Shown here in pieces: positions 46,001 through 59,200 of a stretch of 64,000 bases of DNA. Numbering within the stretch: the first letter of the stretch is position 1; each line of letters opens with the position of its first letter. The position numbers were made by a program, and so were the translations under genes. Source of the stretch: Epiperipatus broadwayi (lineage: Eukaryota; Onychophora; Udeonychophora; Euonychophora; Peripatidae); NCBI GenBank assembly GCA_028023455.1, contig JAQFVV010000013.1, forward strand, positions 8,338,411-8,402,410, written 5' to 3'. A model generated the notes under the pieces. It was not told where the DNA came from. It ran no database searches and worked only from the letters and a program-made list of their open reading frames with translations.

Positions 46001-48780
46001 TTTATCTTTTTTTTTCTATTTCTAATCTAATAATTATTGTTTATCTTTCTTAAAATAATTTTCATACCATTATTCTGCTTTTTGTTTAATTATAATTTTA
46101 GTAATATTTTTTTTAAATATCTATTATTCTCATATAATTTATTTTTCTTTTTGAAATTATTTTGGTCTTTTTTATTGTCGTGTTTATATATATTATACTA
46201 TCTAGGCAAATCCTAGGATCATTATATTCCTTAAAAAAATAATTTTATTGGCTTTTTTTTTAATTGTTTCAAAAAAAATCAAGTTTACCTTATTAATAAA
46301 TAGTGATGGATAATATAGTATAAGACAGTATTCAAGAATTTTAAATTTTTTGACCAAAAGTATATGAAATTTTATATCATCATAAAATTAATATTTTATT
46401 ATTAATAGGATTGAATAGATTGAAATATGTATTGATAGATTCATTTATTAGCATTTTTTATTTACTGCATACATTTAACAGCCAATTATTATTGAGTGTG
46501 TATGCATTTATAAGAGTTTTATGTTTATACAATTAAAATAATATTAAATCATATATATTTTAAAATGTTTTTTTTTATATATAATTATTTCAATAGGTAT
46601 TTAAAAGTATAGAATATTGTGTATTAAATAAATATACAAGATTTGTTCATATTTTAATTAAATTATCATTTTTAAAATTACTTTAATTTGTAGATTTATT
46701 TTTAGTATTTTTTTTAAAAAATATTTATTTGTTACAAAGTTAAAAAAACATTTTTATTTCACACACACTGATGTATTTCAAAAGACTTTTTACTGAGTGA
46801 AATTTGATGACATAACAGAGACACTAGCAACAGGCTAAATTTGAATGACACATATAATGCACTTCCAGTGCCACAGGAATATATAATTTCATGGAATAAT
46901 CTCAGTGCTACAGTATATCTTAAGAAAATAACTTAAATGATATGGAATTTATTATGGGTTAAATTTTCAATGCTACAACAATGTTTATTAAAGAAATAAC
47001 TATGGATTAACCAAATGCTAATATTAATACAAAAATGGAAAAAAGATTAACATTTCAATATTTTACTATATTTAAAACATATACTTCATTCAAATGGATA
47101 AAAATTTTGTTTTAAAGGTTATAATTGGAATATAATTAGACTTTCAATACTATGCTTATTTAAAATATCTTCATACCATGGAAAGCATCATACGATATTA
47201 GTAAAAGTTTTAAGGACTTATGAACTTTAATTTTATTGTGTTGCTGCAAATTTGTTTTGTTATGTTGATATGTATTAATAAATATGCTTTTTAATGGAGT
47301 TTTAGTTAAGGAACATGCCTGATAATTCTTGGATAAATTAAACAGATATATGTTTTTATTATCTATTTATTTACCAGAATGCATGTGTTTGATTATAATA
47401 TCTAAATATGTAAACTAACCAAAAAGAAAATTTTAATTATATAGAAAACAAAAATTTAAATATATTTCCTAATATTAATTTTGTTTTTATCTAAAATTTT
47501 ATACTATGTTTGTTTATTTTCATTAAATATGTAAAGAGCATTAGATTCTTAAATATAAAAATTCACTAACCATTGTTATGGCAGTATATATTTTAATGCA
47601 CTTCGATGATATCATAATTTGGTATTTAAATTAATAAATTCACATTTATAATTGTAATAAAACAAGAAAACAAACTAAACATACTTAGTTAAAAATACAT
47701 ATATATTTATTAAGTATTTATGCATAATTATTTATGTATAGATATTTTCTCTGATTTATTATTTTATTGTTCACAATATCTTCTAAATATATAGATAAAA
47801 AATTTATATAAAATATGCAATAAACAAAACAGATAATTCATAATCAAATAGCATATCAAAGATTTCATTTGTTTAATAACTTATATATATTTTTATTTAT
47901 TTGTTATGTGTATTATATTAATAAATATTATTTTTAGTAATTAAAATTGGATTTTGTGAATATTTATAATTTATTTATTATACTATATTTTAATATCAGC
48001 TTCAAGAGTCTAATTTTTTGCATTGTTGTATTTCATCAGTTATATTTTATTGATTACAATGAATAAATAATTAGTAAAAGCTAATCTAATGTTTTATTTA
48101 AAACATTAATTGATTAAGCTAATATATTTAATTTAAACTGATATAAGTTAGTGCTCAATGTTATTTGAACTTATTCATTAGATTAGATTTACTTTACATT
48201 AGTGCAATTTGATATTTCAAGTGGGTTTTGAGAAAATCATTTATTTAATTTTATATACTCTTATACCATTATAAAATTTGGTACTTGAAAATGTTAAGCT
48301 ATTTCTTTATTAATAGGTAATGATTTTAATATCTATATTGTTATAGAAATTGACATCCTAATATATGGTTTGAATTGAATCGTTTACCTGAAATAATAAT
48401 TAGTTTATTAATACATTATAAAACTAGTATCGAAACATGATGGATTATTATTTACATAATAATATTCCATTATATTCTAATTTATACCATTACAGAAATT
48501 GGCTTACCCAATTTATGGGGGATGATAATTCAAAACCCTAATTTATATTGTTACATTATATATATTAATAATTTTTAACAGATGTAATTGTTGAAATATT
48601 TTTAAGAATGTGGAAATATCTATTCTATTTTATTTTAAAAAAAATCATAGTAAAATGATATAGACAATGACCAATGAAAATTGTAAACATTTTTTACCAT
48701 CTAAAAGAATCTCCTCTTTTAAATGCAATCTTCTGTTATATATAGAAGTAAAGTGCTATAGTGTTTAAGGAACAAAGCCT
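46001..48780. other. AT-rich intron sequence
   Basis: Extreme A/T content with homopolymer and TA runs. No gene, repeat family or RNA gene recognised. Confidence 0.6.
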
Positions 48781-49985
48781 TACAACTTTTCCCAACATTC
48801 CTTATTATAATATATGTGAATTAATTAGTAAATGGGATAATCATTATATATACAAAGTTAAATCCCCCACCAAGATGTATTGATGAGCAGCAATCAGTCA
48901 TATGTTCTGCAGGTTGAATTAAAACAATAGCAAACCTATCTAAGCTACCACTAACCAAAAAGATTTCTCTTTTGATCAGTCACTAGTTGTTGGGTATCAG
49001 CTAGTAGCTGTAGATTATAGCTATAGTTAAGATACAATGGATAACAACATTTCTTACATCACTGCAATTAAGACTTTCTCATCAGCAAATCATGTATTTA
49101 AATGTAATATTTTTAATGGTTAATATAGTTGTAAATTAATTAGTAAATGGGACAGATTTGCTATTGTTTTCATTCAGCCTGCAGAATAGCATGTGAATGG
49201 TTGCTGACCATCAATACACCTTGGCTGTGGATTTAACTTCATACATATAATGGTCACTCCATCTATTAATTAATTTACATCTATACTAACTGTTACAAAT
49301 AATAAATTTAATACATGACTAGCTGATAGGAAAGTTTATTTTAGTTGGGATATAAGAAATGTGATACATTATATCTCCGCTCTTACAGTTATAATGTCCA
49401 GCTACTAGCTCTTACATGACCACATGAATGATTAATCAAAAGAGGCCATCTTTTGCTTAAATGGTTTGGACAAGTTTTCATTATTTTCATTCAGCCTGAA
49501 GAACCATGAATGATTAGTTGCTGCACATCAATACAATTTGGCCGTTGATTTAACTTCATATATATATATATAAACAAAACAAGTTATAAATTTCGTAATT
49601 TGCTATAGCTGGCATTTTATGATCACTAGATGGAGCTTTACCAATAGCTCACTTTCAAGCTTTGTTTACATAAACGCTAAGAGAGATAGAATTCAATCTC
49701 TCTTTCAAATTGTTTCCAACCTTTAAACCGTGGTTTCGAGCTAGTTGACTCACTTCAGTAAAGGGTAGGAAGCCAACTAGCTCGAAACCATGGTTTAAAG
49801 GTTGAAGACAATTTGAAAGAGATATTGAATTCTATCTCTCTTAGCATTTATGTAAACAAAGCTTGAAAGTGAGCTATTGGTAAAGCTCCATCTAGTGATC
49901 ATATATATATAGAAGTTATCCCATTTACTAATTAATTTAATTTATATTAATCATTAAAAATATTAAATTTAATTACATATATATT
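48780..49985. mobile_element. Nested complex of palindromic elements
   Basis: A module containing TTAATTAGTAAATGGG near one end and TGTATTGATG with TGCAGGTTGAATTAAAACAA near the other appears at 48820-48945 and inverted at 49155-49280, making a ~460-bp palindromic element. A third copy, in the same sense as the second, is at 49485-49570, and its outer end (ATCCCATTTACTAATTAATT) lies at 49918-49937. The interior of the first element (48945-49100) also recurs inverted at 49315-49470. The third copy is therefore split by the separate hairpin at 49619-49902. No coding capacity. Confidence 0.75.
49619..49902. mobile_element. 284-bp hairpin element with 129-bp arms, inserted in another palindrome
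   Basis: Left arm 49619-49747 (ATGATCACTAGATGGAGC to GAGCTAGTTG) pairs with right arm 49774-49902 almost base for base, with a 26-nt loop. Visible differences are a few single bases such as ACGCT versus ATGCT. The arms are so alike that the element is young or kept alike by conversion. It sits in a TA-rich stretch inside the third copy of the surrounding palindromic family. Confidence 0.9.
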
Positions 49986-51488
49986 AAGATCATTTACTGA
50001 AAATGAAGCCACTAAAATATATATATTGTTAAGATATAGTGACATCATACAAATTTGTCTTAACACAATTTATTTTAACATTTCAATATCTAGGTCTGCA
50101 ATTTAGGTTTTAAAAACCTTATTATGTCATTAAAATGTATAATTTAAATCTTAGTTTTATGTGATGTTAAATGGCATCTTTTTAAATGACTTGGTTTCTG
50201 TATATAGGCTACAATGCCCGGAAATTCTGTATAAATTAACTAACACAGAGACATCTAATATCTTTAAAATGATAATTAGTTTTCTCATTAATATTACCAT
50301 AGGTAATCATCTAGTAATAATCTTTACAATCAAGCATGAGCCCTGCATTTAAATCCTCTTAAAATAAAAGATTTTTCTTATTTAGTTCAGAACTTTTTTC
50401 AGATTTTAATAATGAAAGATCAATGTTAATAGGCAGACTTGATGTTAATTTAAAGAAATATCTTATATATCTTATCTGTTAATCAAAAAATTTCACGATT
50501 TCCAGTGCTTCTAAACAAACTCTACAATAGATGGTAGTAATGGAGTAGAAAAAGTAGAGAATGCTTTTACTATATATTTATAGAATATTATCTTCCCTTT
50601 TTTATGTGTAATGGACATCACGATAATCTAGTGATATTTCTCTTTTAATTCTAATAGCCAAAATATAAATAATAAATTATAATTTACATGTTAAAATGTA
50701 AATATGTGTCACTGTTTTTAGTATATAAATAAAAAAGTGCATCATATGCTAATGTAAAGGATTTATTAAGTGTTTAGGATGCCCTAAAGAGTGAGGTGCT
50801 AGAATAAATTATGTAAGGAAATTGAAAACTATCATCATTGAGAATCAACTGTCATTACCATATTGTGAAATTACCTATGATAGTGAATTTATTTGTGAGA
50901 GCAGGATGATGAATTTATTGATTGATTTGGATGTTGTGGAATGACAAATTATATCATACAATTTTATATACTTTTTGTTTTAAAAATGGTCATTTCTTTA
51001 GACACTCATTATTATTTATAAAATATTAATATAGATATTTGACGCAGTTTCCATAGCATTATATTTTTGTAAGCAAAAATATAAATTGATTTTTTACAGT
51101 TATATATTAGACTAATTATCAGTAATACTTTATCTACTAGAACAACTATGCAACTGCTATAGAGGCATTGATTTTGAAAAGACATCTTGATATTAAAAGC
51201 AAAATTAATTTTCTATGTGAGAAATCATCCATGTGGCCATTTTTAAACTTATGTTACATGGTTTTCTAGTATCCAGCAGTAGTTGTAAAAACATATCGAT
51301 CTTTATAATAAGTAAATGTTTGATCAATTTCAATAAATTAGGTTATGGAATTTTAGACATTTACGTTAATTATTATCTGAATTAACAAAAATCTTATTTG
51401 CATTTTAAAATTAAAAAAAAAATTGCATGAATTTGAGAGGATACTACTACTGACTGTCTATGAATAAATGTTGTGATAAAGTATATGT

Positions 51489-52100
51489 AATAATTTATTA
51501 TCATCATCATAATTTTCAATCATTATCAGTCCATTTCAGGATAAAGATATTTATGTTTGAGCCAATTTCTCTGATCTATAGTTTGTCTTCTTCACATAAC
51601 ACCACATAACTTTATTTTATCTATCCATTTCACATGTGATCTCTTTCTAAATCATTTACAATTTCATGGGATCCAATTTAAGATTTTAACCATCTATTGT
51701 CATTTCTTTCAGCAATATGTCCAACACAGTTCCATTTCAGTCTTTTAATTTTTTCAATAATGTAGATAATACTTATTTGTTCTTTCGCCCAAGAATTTTG
51801 CTTTTAATCCCTTTTTGTTATTCCCAACATTGAGTAGTCTGAAGTCTCTGAATTGTTTTTTTTTTTTTTTAAATGTTCAAATCTCAGGTCTACAAGTAAG
51901 AACTGGTATTAAAAAAATTTCTTTTCAAACATATAAGTATATTTCCTTTTAATATTAAATTATTTCTACCAAATGCAATTAATTCAAGTTTAATTCTATG
52001 ATTTTTTTAATCCATTATGTTTCTATATTAATAATCTGATCAAGGTGTTTGAAGTTACTATGTGTTAAATATAATAAACTTAAAAATATATTGCTTTTAT
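51489..52100 (-). mobile_element. RTE 3' end, same family as the 11-19 kb element, antisense in MAO intron 1
   Basis: Read on the minus strand, it starts with a segment equivalent to the AFGRNNLILKGNI part of the first RTE and passes through MLGITKRD, the IIEKIKRLKWN motif and a WIDKI-like motif to a TGGACTGATAATGATTG end. The 3' tail has ATGATGATGATAATAA, as expected for RTE. Stops and frame changes are frequent. Only the C-terminal part is present, the usual 5' truncation of LINE copies. Confidence 0.8.
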
Positions 52101-52399
52101 AAATGTTCTGTAATAGATTTTATATTTTCCCAACATGAGCTGGGGTTAGTTCTAAGGATAATTTATTTATGAATATTATTATATAACCCATTGAATGTCA
52201 ATGCTCTTGGTGAATTATTAAAGTTGTACCCTTTTTCCAAAAGTCAAAAATGGCAAATATAATGCATATGTACATAAACCAATCAAAAAATAGTTATAAT
52301 GATTTCAGTGACAATCTATCTAAATGCATTTTTATATTCAAGATCTGATTAATTAGTTTCAATGTTTTTTTTGTTTTTTTTTTACATATAGCACATATT

Positions 52400-52560
52400 T
52401 TACAAAATGTTTTAGATTCTTTAAATCTTCTGCCTTTACTAAGGAATGATATTAGAACTAAAAAATCTCCAGGTATGAACCATATAAAATGTTCTTATTA
52501 ATGCACAAGAGTAATATTTTCTATCTGAATAAACAAGGCCAAGTGTTTTTAAATTTCATT
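52400..52560 (+). mobile_element. Possible short LINE RT fragment (weak)
   Basis: A single frame segment, RNDIRTKKSPGMNHIKCS, resembles the conserved KKSPG.D.I motif at the start of LINE RT domains. The neighbouring frames give nothing clear. Could be coincidence. Confidence 0.25.
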
Positions 52561-54287
52561 GACTTTTATAATCTATTTTTGAATGAAATTTTTTATTCAT
52601 TTTATTTATATTAGCCCAAACCAAGACTACATAATAGTAACAGAAATGGAATTACAAATTTGAACTATTTTAAAAATCTGCAGGCAAAGAAAAATATTAT
52701 AATGCCCTGCTTGAATCTGAAGAAAGATCATGTTTCCATTTATCCATTGATCATATTTATTTATTTATTTTTTAAAAATAAATAAATAAACAATTAGATT
52801 TAAACTTATCTTAGGATCAGATGGTAAAATCCCATACATTTTAATACTGACACTGAACATGAAAATGCAATTCTTTATAGGTCATACTTTTGAATTGAAG
52901 ATAAAGTTTGCATAAAATTAGCATAAATGGTGTTTTTTTTTTTTTGTAAATAGGATTGTTACTTTTTTAATACTCATATAATAATTGAACCATGATTTTA
53001 AAGTTCATTAAACTTATGTTTTATTTGTAAAATTAAAATCAGTATTGTTATGAAATATATAAAACATCAGCAATTATTTAAATATTATAATTTGTTTTAA
53101 CCTGTTTTTAAACAATCTATACATATAAAATAAATATATTTATCTTTTAACTCTGGAAATAATACATCAATTTTGTTGGAGTTTTCTTTCTACATATAAC
53201 TATATTTTGAAAAGAAAATTACAACTTTAACATTTTAAATATAGCTTTGATTGAACTGCCTGCATGAAAATGAAATCTTAGTGTCCTTTACATAATTCAT
53301 AAACAGTGCATATTTTTTTTAAAAAGTGTTAACTAAATAATCAGATTTAAGAAAGTAGTAAACATTACACAAACTATCAGAACCTTTTTTAATGTGTAAA
53401 ATGGAACGTGTTATCATGCAAATTCCTGCAAAACATGTAGTTATCTTAATGCTTTACTTATTACAAATGATGTATTACAATTATTGAATTGGTACTAAAT
53501 TATAAAACTATGTAAAGAAAATTTGTATTGTATTTCTGGAGCAGTTTTTAAATCTATTTCAGAAGCATCCATTGTAGTCTTTAATAATCAATGGGCATTA
53601 TATTTACATGCCAGAAATAGATGACTAGCATTAGTATTTACTGAATAACATAAATATTGGAAAAAGCTTTTACTAAGACTTTTGGAATATTCAATACTAT
53701 GTCAAATTATTAAGTATAGAAAAGCAATGATAATACATGTAAACTTGGGTTAATTAAAAAAATAATTTAAATTGTAATTATTATATTTATGACTTTTTAA
53801 ATAACTCAAGAAACTTATATTGCAACCTTTGCTGAAATAAATGAATTTTTGAAATAATGATTAAAATATATGCACTTACTAGAGTTGAGAGGCAGTAACT
53901 GTTAAGAATAGAAGGGTCATATTCTTAATTCCTTTTCCTTATGATAATGATTAACTGAGCTAAGAAGTAGTATGCTCAAACGATTTTTAATGATTATTTG
54001 CTATCATTTGCCTTCATTTAAAGAATATTGCTCCTAAATATTCTAATAGAAATCTAAATAATTTTTGAAGTTTCTAAAAAATTTGGTATATGTTTGTTAA
54101 TTGTATTGTATTCTTGCATAATATTCCTATTATATTGTGTTTATATAATTTTTATAATATTATGCATAATAAAATATCATTTTTAAAACAAAAAATTGAA
54201 TCTTATTAAAAACTTCCATACTTATTATATTTTTAATAATTAGTTATTTGATATTTCTAATCCAGTAAATTTTTTTTATTGAATTAG

Positions 54288-54382
54288 GACTATCTGCAGC
54301 AAATTTACTCCATGATGCAGGAGTGGAAGTTGTTGTTCTTGAAGCAAGAAATAGAGTTGGAGGAAGAACTTATTCTATAACG
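54288..54382 (+). CDS. MAO: Monoamine oxidase, coding exon 2
   Basis: 95 bp between acceptor GAATTAG and donor GTATCA. It begins by completing the split Gly codon and encodes [18 protein letters not shown], then [13 protein letters not shown], ending in phase 0. This completes the FAD dinucleotide fold: the GxGxxG helix, then the second strand ending in Glu (binds the FAD ribose), and the R.GGR(T) signature of flavin amine oxidases. The residues line up one for one with MAO A/B (LLHD.G, VVVLEAR.RVGGRTY). From memory, the 95-bp size and phase also match vertebrate MAO exon 2. No frameshift or stop. Confidence 0.95.
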
Positions 54383-55566
54383 GTATCAAATGTTTTAAAA
54401 ATATTTAAAAATTACTTGTGTGTAAAATAAAAGATAAAAAAAAATTAATTAATTTCTATGACTAGATTATATTTGTGTATCTGCATATTAATTGTATTAA
54501 AAGGCAACATATTAATAGTTGTGGATTTCATAAACTAAGTAACATCTTTTTGCATACATTGAGGGGGAGACAAATTTAGTCAAGCTTTATGTATAAAAAA
54601 CCAATCAGCAAATCAGATGATGTCATCTTTACTCAGGAAGTGATTTGAAGCTGGTACTCTATGAAATATGAAAACACTTTGTCTGGTCATGCTTTGCAAG
54701 AAGTTTTTGTCTGTAGAAACCCTTCAGTGCTTTCCAAATTTTTTCTTCAATGTTGTAAGGGTCACAATCTGGTTGTCAAACTTTAGATCAATTCTACCAC
54801 TACATACATTGACCAATACATTTACATAGAATTTCTATGTTTGTTAGAAACAATATAGGTATAGATTTCCACTGATAGATTAGTCAGCATTTTCTATCTA
54901 TTCTCTTATCATATTTATAAATGGAATATGTAATATATCACATATTAAGAAAAAAATCTAAAAAATTTTAGTTTTAAAATAATTAATTTTAAAAATACAT
55001 TTTTGAAAGATTCCATTATTACCAAAGTCAGTTGCTGTACTAGGTATTGAAACAGTAAGGTCTGCTTTGCAGATCTTCGTTTCACCTTTTCTCTCCTATT
55101 TCCTACCCTCATACCTTAGTTTGAACCCCAATCTATCGTAGTGTGTCTGCAATACGCTTACATACCGAAAATCCCGCCTAATTTTAAACCACAAGTACAA
55201 TGCTCATATTATATATATAACTCATTCCCAAATAAATAAAGATTATAGATTATGTATATATTCACATAATTTTGATTTATTAAAAAGTAAGTTATATAAG
55301 TCATAATTGTGCACACACTATGATATGCATTTTAAAACATATCAAAATTATAAATTGTTAAAGTTATTTTGTTTGAATCTATTTACAAATATATTACCGT
55401 CTTAATATAGTTTGATTTAAAATAAAATTCATTTAGTAAATATTTGTTTAGTAAATAGATTCAAATATTGCAATTTAAAAGTAAAGTAATTTTCGTTTAA
55501 TTTAATAAAAGTCATTCCAAATATTTCTGTTAAAATAAATGAGGGACAATAGTTTAATTAGTTAAT

Positions 55567-56213
55567 GTTATTACACTCATATCGGCCTTTCAAGCCAATT
55601 GTGCAAACGCTTTGCGAGTGTTAAATAATAAGGGAATACCCTCTGACCAATACAAGATATAGAATTTATGCAGGAATAAAAAGAATCCCTCTTATTCCTA
55701 CGACTCAAATATTTATATATGAGCAAATCTGAAGTACTGGAACAGAAGGCGTGACGATAGAACGGTCACTTTAAATTACTATATACAATGTCTGAATGAA
55801 TGACGCTGATGACATTTTCTAGAATTTACTAAACGTCATTCCAACTAAAACTTAATCATATATATAAATAAGCATTTATTTTTATAGTGTCTGTATAAAA
55901 ATAAATGCTTATTTATATATATGATTAAGTTTTAGTTGGAATGACGTTTAGTAAATTCTAGAAAATGTCATCAGCGTCATTCATTCAGACATTGTATATA
56001 GTAATTTAAAGTGACCGTTCTATCGTCACGCCTTCTGTTCCAGTACTTCAGATTTGCTCATATATAAATATTTGAGTCGTAGGAATAAGAGGGATTCTTT
56101 TTATTCCTGCATAAGTTCGATATCTTGTATTGGTCAGAGGGTATTCATTTATTATTTAAAAAGCGTTTGCACAATTGGCTTGAAAGGCCGATATGAATGT
56201 AATTACAATTATA
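55567..56213. mobile_element. Near-perfect ~650-bp palindrome (foldback element)
   Basis: Left arm about 55567-55886 and right arm about 55894-56213 are inverse copies around a 7-base spacer, GTGTCTG. For example, CTCATATCGGCCTTTCAAGC at 55577 pairs with the inverse at 56178-56197, and GACGCTGATGACATTTTCTA at 55802 with the inverse near 55960-55980. The inner ~250 bp of each arm is essentially identical. Differences cluster toward the outside, including a short insertion in the left arm near 55612-55620. The AT-rich word CTATAAAAATAAATGCTTAT at the centre recurs just outside the right arm (56221). There is no ORF. As transcribed, it would form a 320-bp RNA duplex in MAO pre-mRNA. Confidence 0.92.
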
Positions 56214-59200
56214 TACAGACGCTATAAAAATAAATGCTTATTTAGGTAATGTTATATAAGTTTATCTAAAAACAGCAGATGTCCACTTAAGGTTTTCTTT
56301 AACTAGTAAAAGGAATTTTTAATTAAATCTAGTTTGTAATTCGAATGTCGACAGGGAAATTAACAAAAGAAATTAATTAATGTTGAATTCCTTTAGACAT
56401 TCGGATGATTTAATTACAGCTGATAAGTCTAATATATTTTTGTAACCCTCCAGGGCAGTTCTATTGTTAATTTCTAATATAAAAAGGAGGGTTTTCTTTT
56501 GTTCTCCATTCTAATGTTTCTAAGAGAAATCATTCTGAGTTCTATTCTAATAATTTGCTAACCTTGACATGACAGAGTAGAGGCATCAAGCTGGCTATGC
56601 CCCTCGGAATAGCCGGCCGCTGCTCCAGACCATCGGAAGATATCACATAAGGAACCCCGGAACTGCTGCCGCTGCCAAAAATATGAACATTTCCAGATTT
56701 TGCTGTTAGATTATATAAAAACCTGCCGACCATCAATCTACCCAAAATGCTTCTCCAGAGGTAACCCTAAATTAACCCAAGAGCTCTTGTGATAACTAAC
56801 ATGCTATAGCTATTTTAAATTGTTTTCTGATATTTCACGTAACTTTATTACGTATTTCTTTTAAATATAATCAACATTTTGCTCTCTATCCTTGGGTTAA
56901 TATTTTCTATTTATTAAGCTTTCTGTTATTTTATTATGATAATGTGTCAGAATCGTCTTTGACCGAGTGAATTATTCCCTTTGATGAAAATAAGACACCG
57001 CTATGAAGGCATATTTTAAATTTCTAAATAATATTCCAATTTTATTATCTTGCGAATCACTCGTTCGAGGGCGATTCTTTTCTTTAATATATAATATAAT
57101 CACATAGTTTAAAATCTACATGTTATTGATTTTAATCTAATATGAGAGTATGTGCGAGGTCAATGATTAAATGTGTCCCCTAATGCATGATTGCGTATAT
57201 AAATCTATACTTACTTTTCAATCCCGCAAGCATGCATTTTTCCTATTTTAATTACCATGTTCTACTTTAATTACAAAGTTCATCATTGACGTCGAGAATG
57301 TGCGGACCCTTTTAAATGAATTTCTGGGAATTTGATTGGGCATTTCTCTTAATCCAAGTAAAACCCATTTAGCATGTTTTATATACACTAGTCTCGTATT
57401 GCTGATACATGAATTGGTTGTTGAGACCACTTTGTTTTACTTTTCCAAGGATTCTTTACACGGCCAAGTCCGTTCTCTTCGCTTGCAGTTTCCAGGCAGA
57501 GTGTGTCCACAAATGACACACCTGGGAATTAAACGCAATCGTCACACAGTTGCTAAGTTTCGGCTGTTCATAAAATACTTTCCTACGGGTTAGCGGCGAG
57601 ATGCCCTCCATAATCATTCTGTATATTCAATATTGTTTTAATTTATATTTATTTTACAAAGCATTCGTGACTTAAACGTGTCACACCCTCCAACTTTAAT
57701 AAATTTATTATCAGCAATACTGACCTCCCAATGTAACTTTATTATTATCGAATAAATGCTTTGATCACATTCCCACTTAGTTGCTTAGTAAGCTTTTGTC
57801 CGTGCTATTCTCGAAATCAATAAATATTTTAGAACACTTAATTTTCAAATATTTTCTTAAACTTGTATAATTGCTCAAAGCACCTCGCACATGTTCCTAT
57901 CTCATCAAGCACATTATCGTAATGCTATTAGCCCGAGGAATAGAATATATCACTTTGCTTTAAAACCCTTTTGTCATTTATTGGAATATAATACCAACAG
58001 TTATTTAATACGCGTCCCTGTCTCATATAAGCAGACAGTGGCATTCTATATATATTTTATATAAATAAATTTTGTGAAATTATTTAAAACTAAATTTGAT
58101 CTCTTATTTTATTGATTCCTATCACTGTCTCGGTCTATATATATATTTTCTGCATTTCTTTTGTAAATCCATAGACGTTAATTATCCACCCAAGCTTCTT
58201 TTAGTATAGAGTCTTTTGTTTCTCCCTGACCACCAGGCACCGGTCAAAGGTTATACTAGTAGTGGCATCAGATGCGTTATCACGTAGATGGCACTGTGAA
58301 ATTTGGAATCTAGATTCAAACTTAGTATATCTAGAAGGCAACCCCTCCTAGAATGTTCAGTTACGTGTCTGGGGTTTGAATTCTGCAGTGCGTTAGCGAG
58401 ATAGACGATTCTGACTGTTACATAGTATGCACCAATTTATACATTTTATCTTATAAATAAAAAATAATAATTTAATAATATATAAGATAATTATTTTAAA
58501 TTTGTTTTTTCTTATTTTGCAATCAATTCCCTATATAATATTTTTTTATTTGAAGCCAAACATATAAACAATATTGATTATACAATCACAATTATATAGC
58601 TTATTTAGCTCTAATATATTAAACATGCTGATTTATGCACTTATAAAATATATAATTTAACATAAAAACATCTGCATTAATGAGTTTTAATAATATTTTT
58701 CATACTGTCATATTGAAGTGCAGCATAGAGACTATTCTAAAGAGCACGGAAGGCTGTATATTTAGAAATAAACAATTATTATTTATTTCTATTAAAATGT
58801 ATTTAACTCAATGTAATCAATTTGTTTTATCTATATATATATATATTCATGGAAAAATATGTGAAAAGGTAAAATTGATTGTAATTTCTTTCTGTCTTGA
58901 ATATAATTATATAGGTGCATGTTAATTATAAGGAGAATCACATTTAATAAAGCAATTGAAATCTGTTTATTTATAAATTTTATTCTGATTTGTGGTTAGT
59001 GATATTGCGGCTTATCTCAGCTGATGAATGATGTTTCCCTGAAACTGGTTCCGTGAATCTTGTATTATTATAGTTCATAATTTAGATTTTGACTTTTATA
59101 TAACTTCTTGTATTTTAGCTAAATAATGAGCTAATGGGGAGAATGCTTAAATGCTCTTTTCATTCATAATAAACATAATAAAATAACCCAAATGTAGGAT

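Larger units (their letters stand above)
32266..54287 (+). other. MAO intron 1, about 22 kb
   Basis: GTATGA at the start and TTGAATTAG at the end, phase 1. The interior holds a hairpin (38807-38922), a hAT-like end (40318), decayed LINE sequence (41100-43330 and weakly 44400-46000), nested palindromes (48780-49985) and a minus-strand RTE 3' end (51489-52100). Stretches 32270-38800, 38930-40300, 46000-48780, 49990-51480 and 52560-54250 are AT-rich and contain nothing I can name. No alternative coding exon was seen. Confidence 0.8.

Noticed and set aside
52755-52795. Perfect small palindrome of ATTTATTT units
   Set aside because: Low-complexity A/T tetranucleotide run that is self-complementary by composition; not an element.
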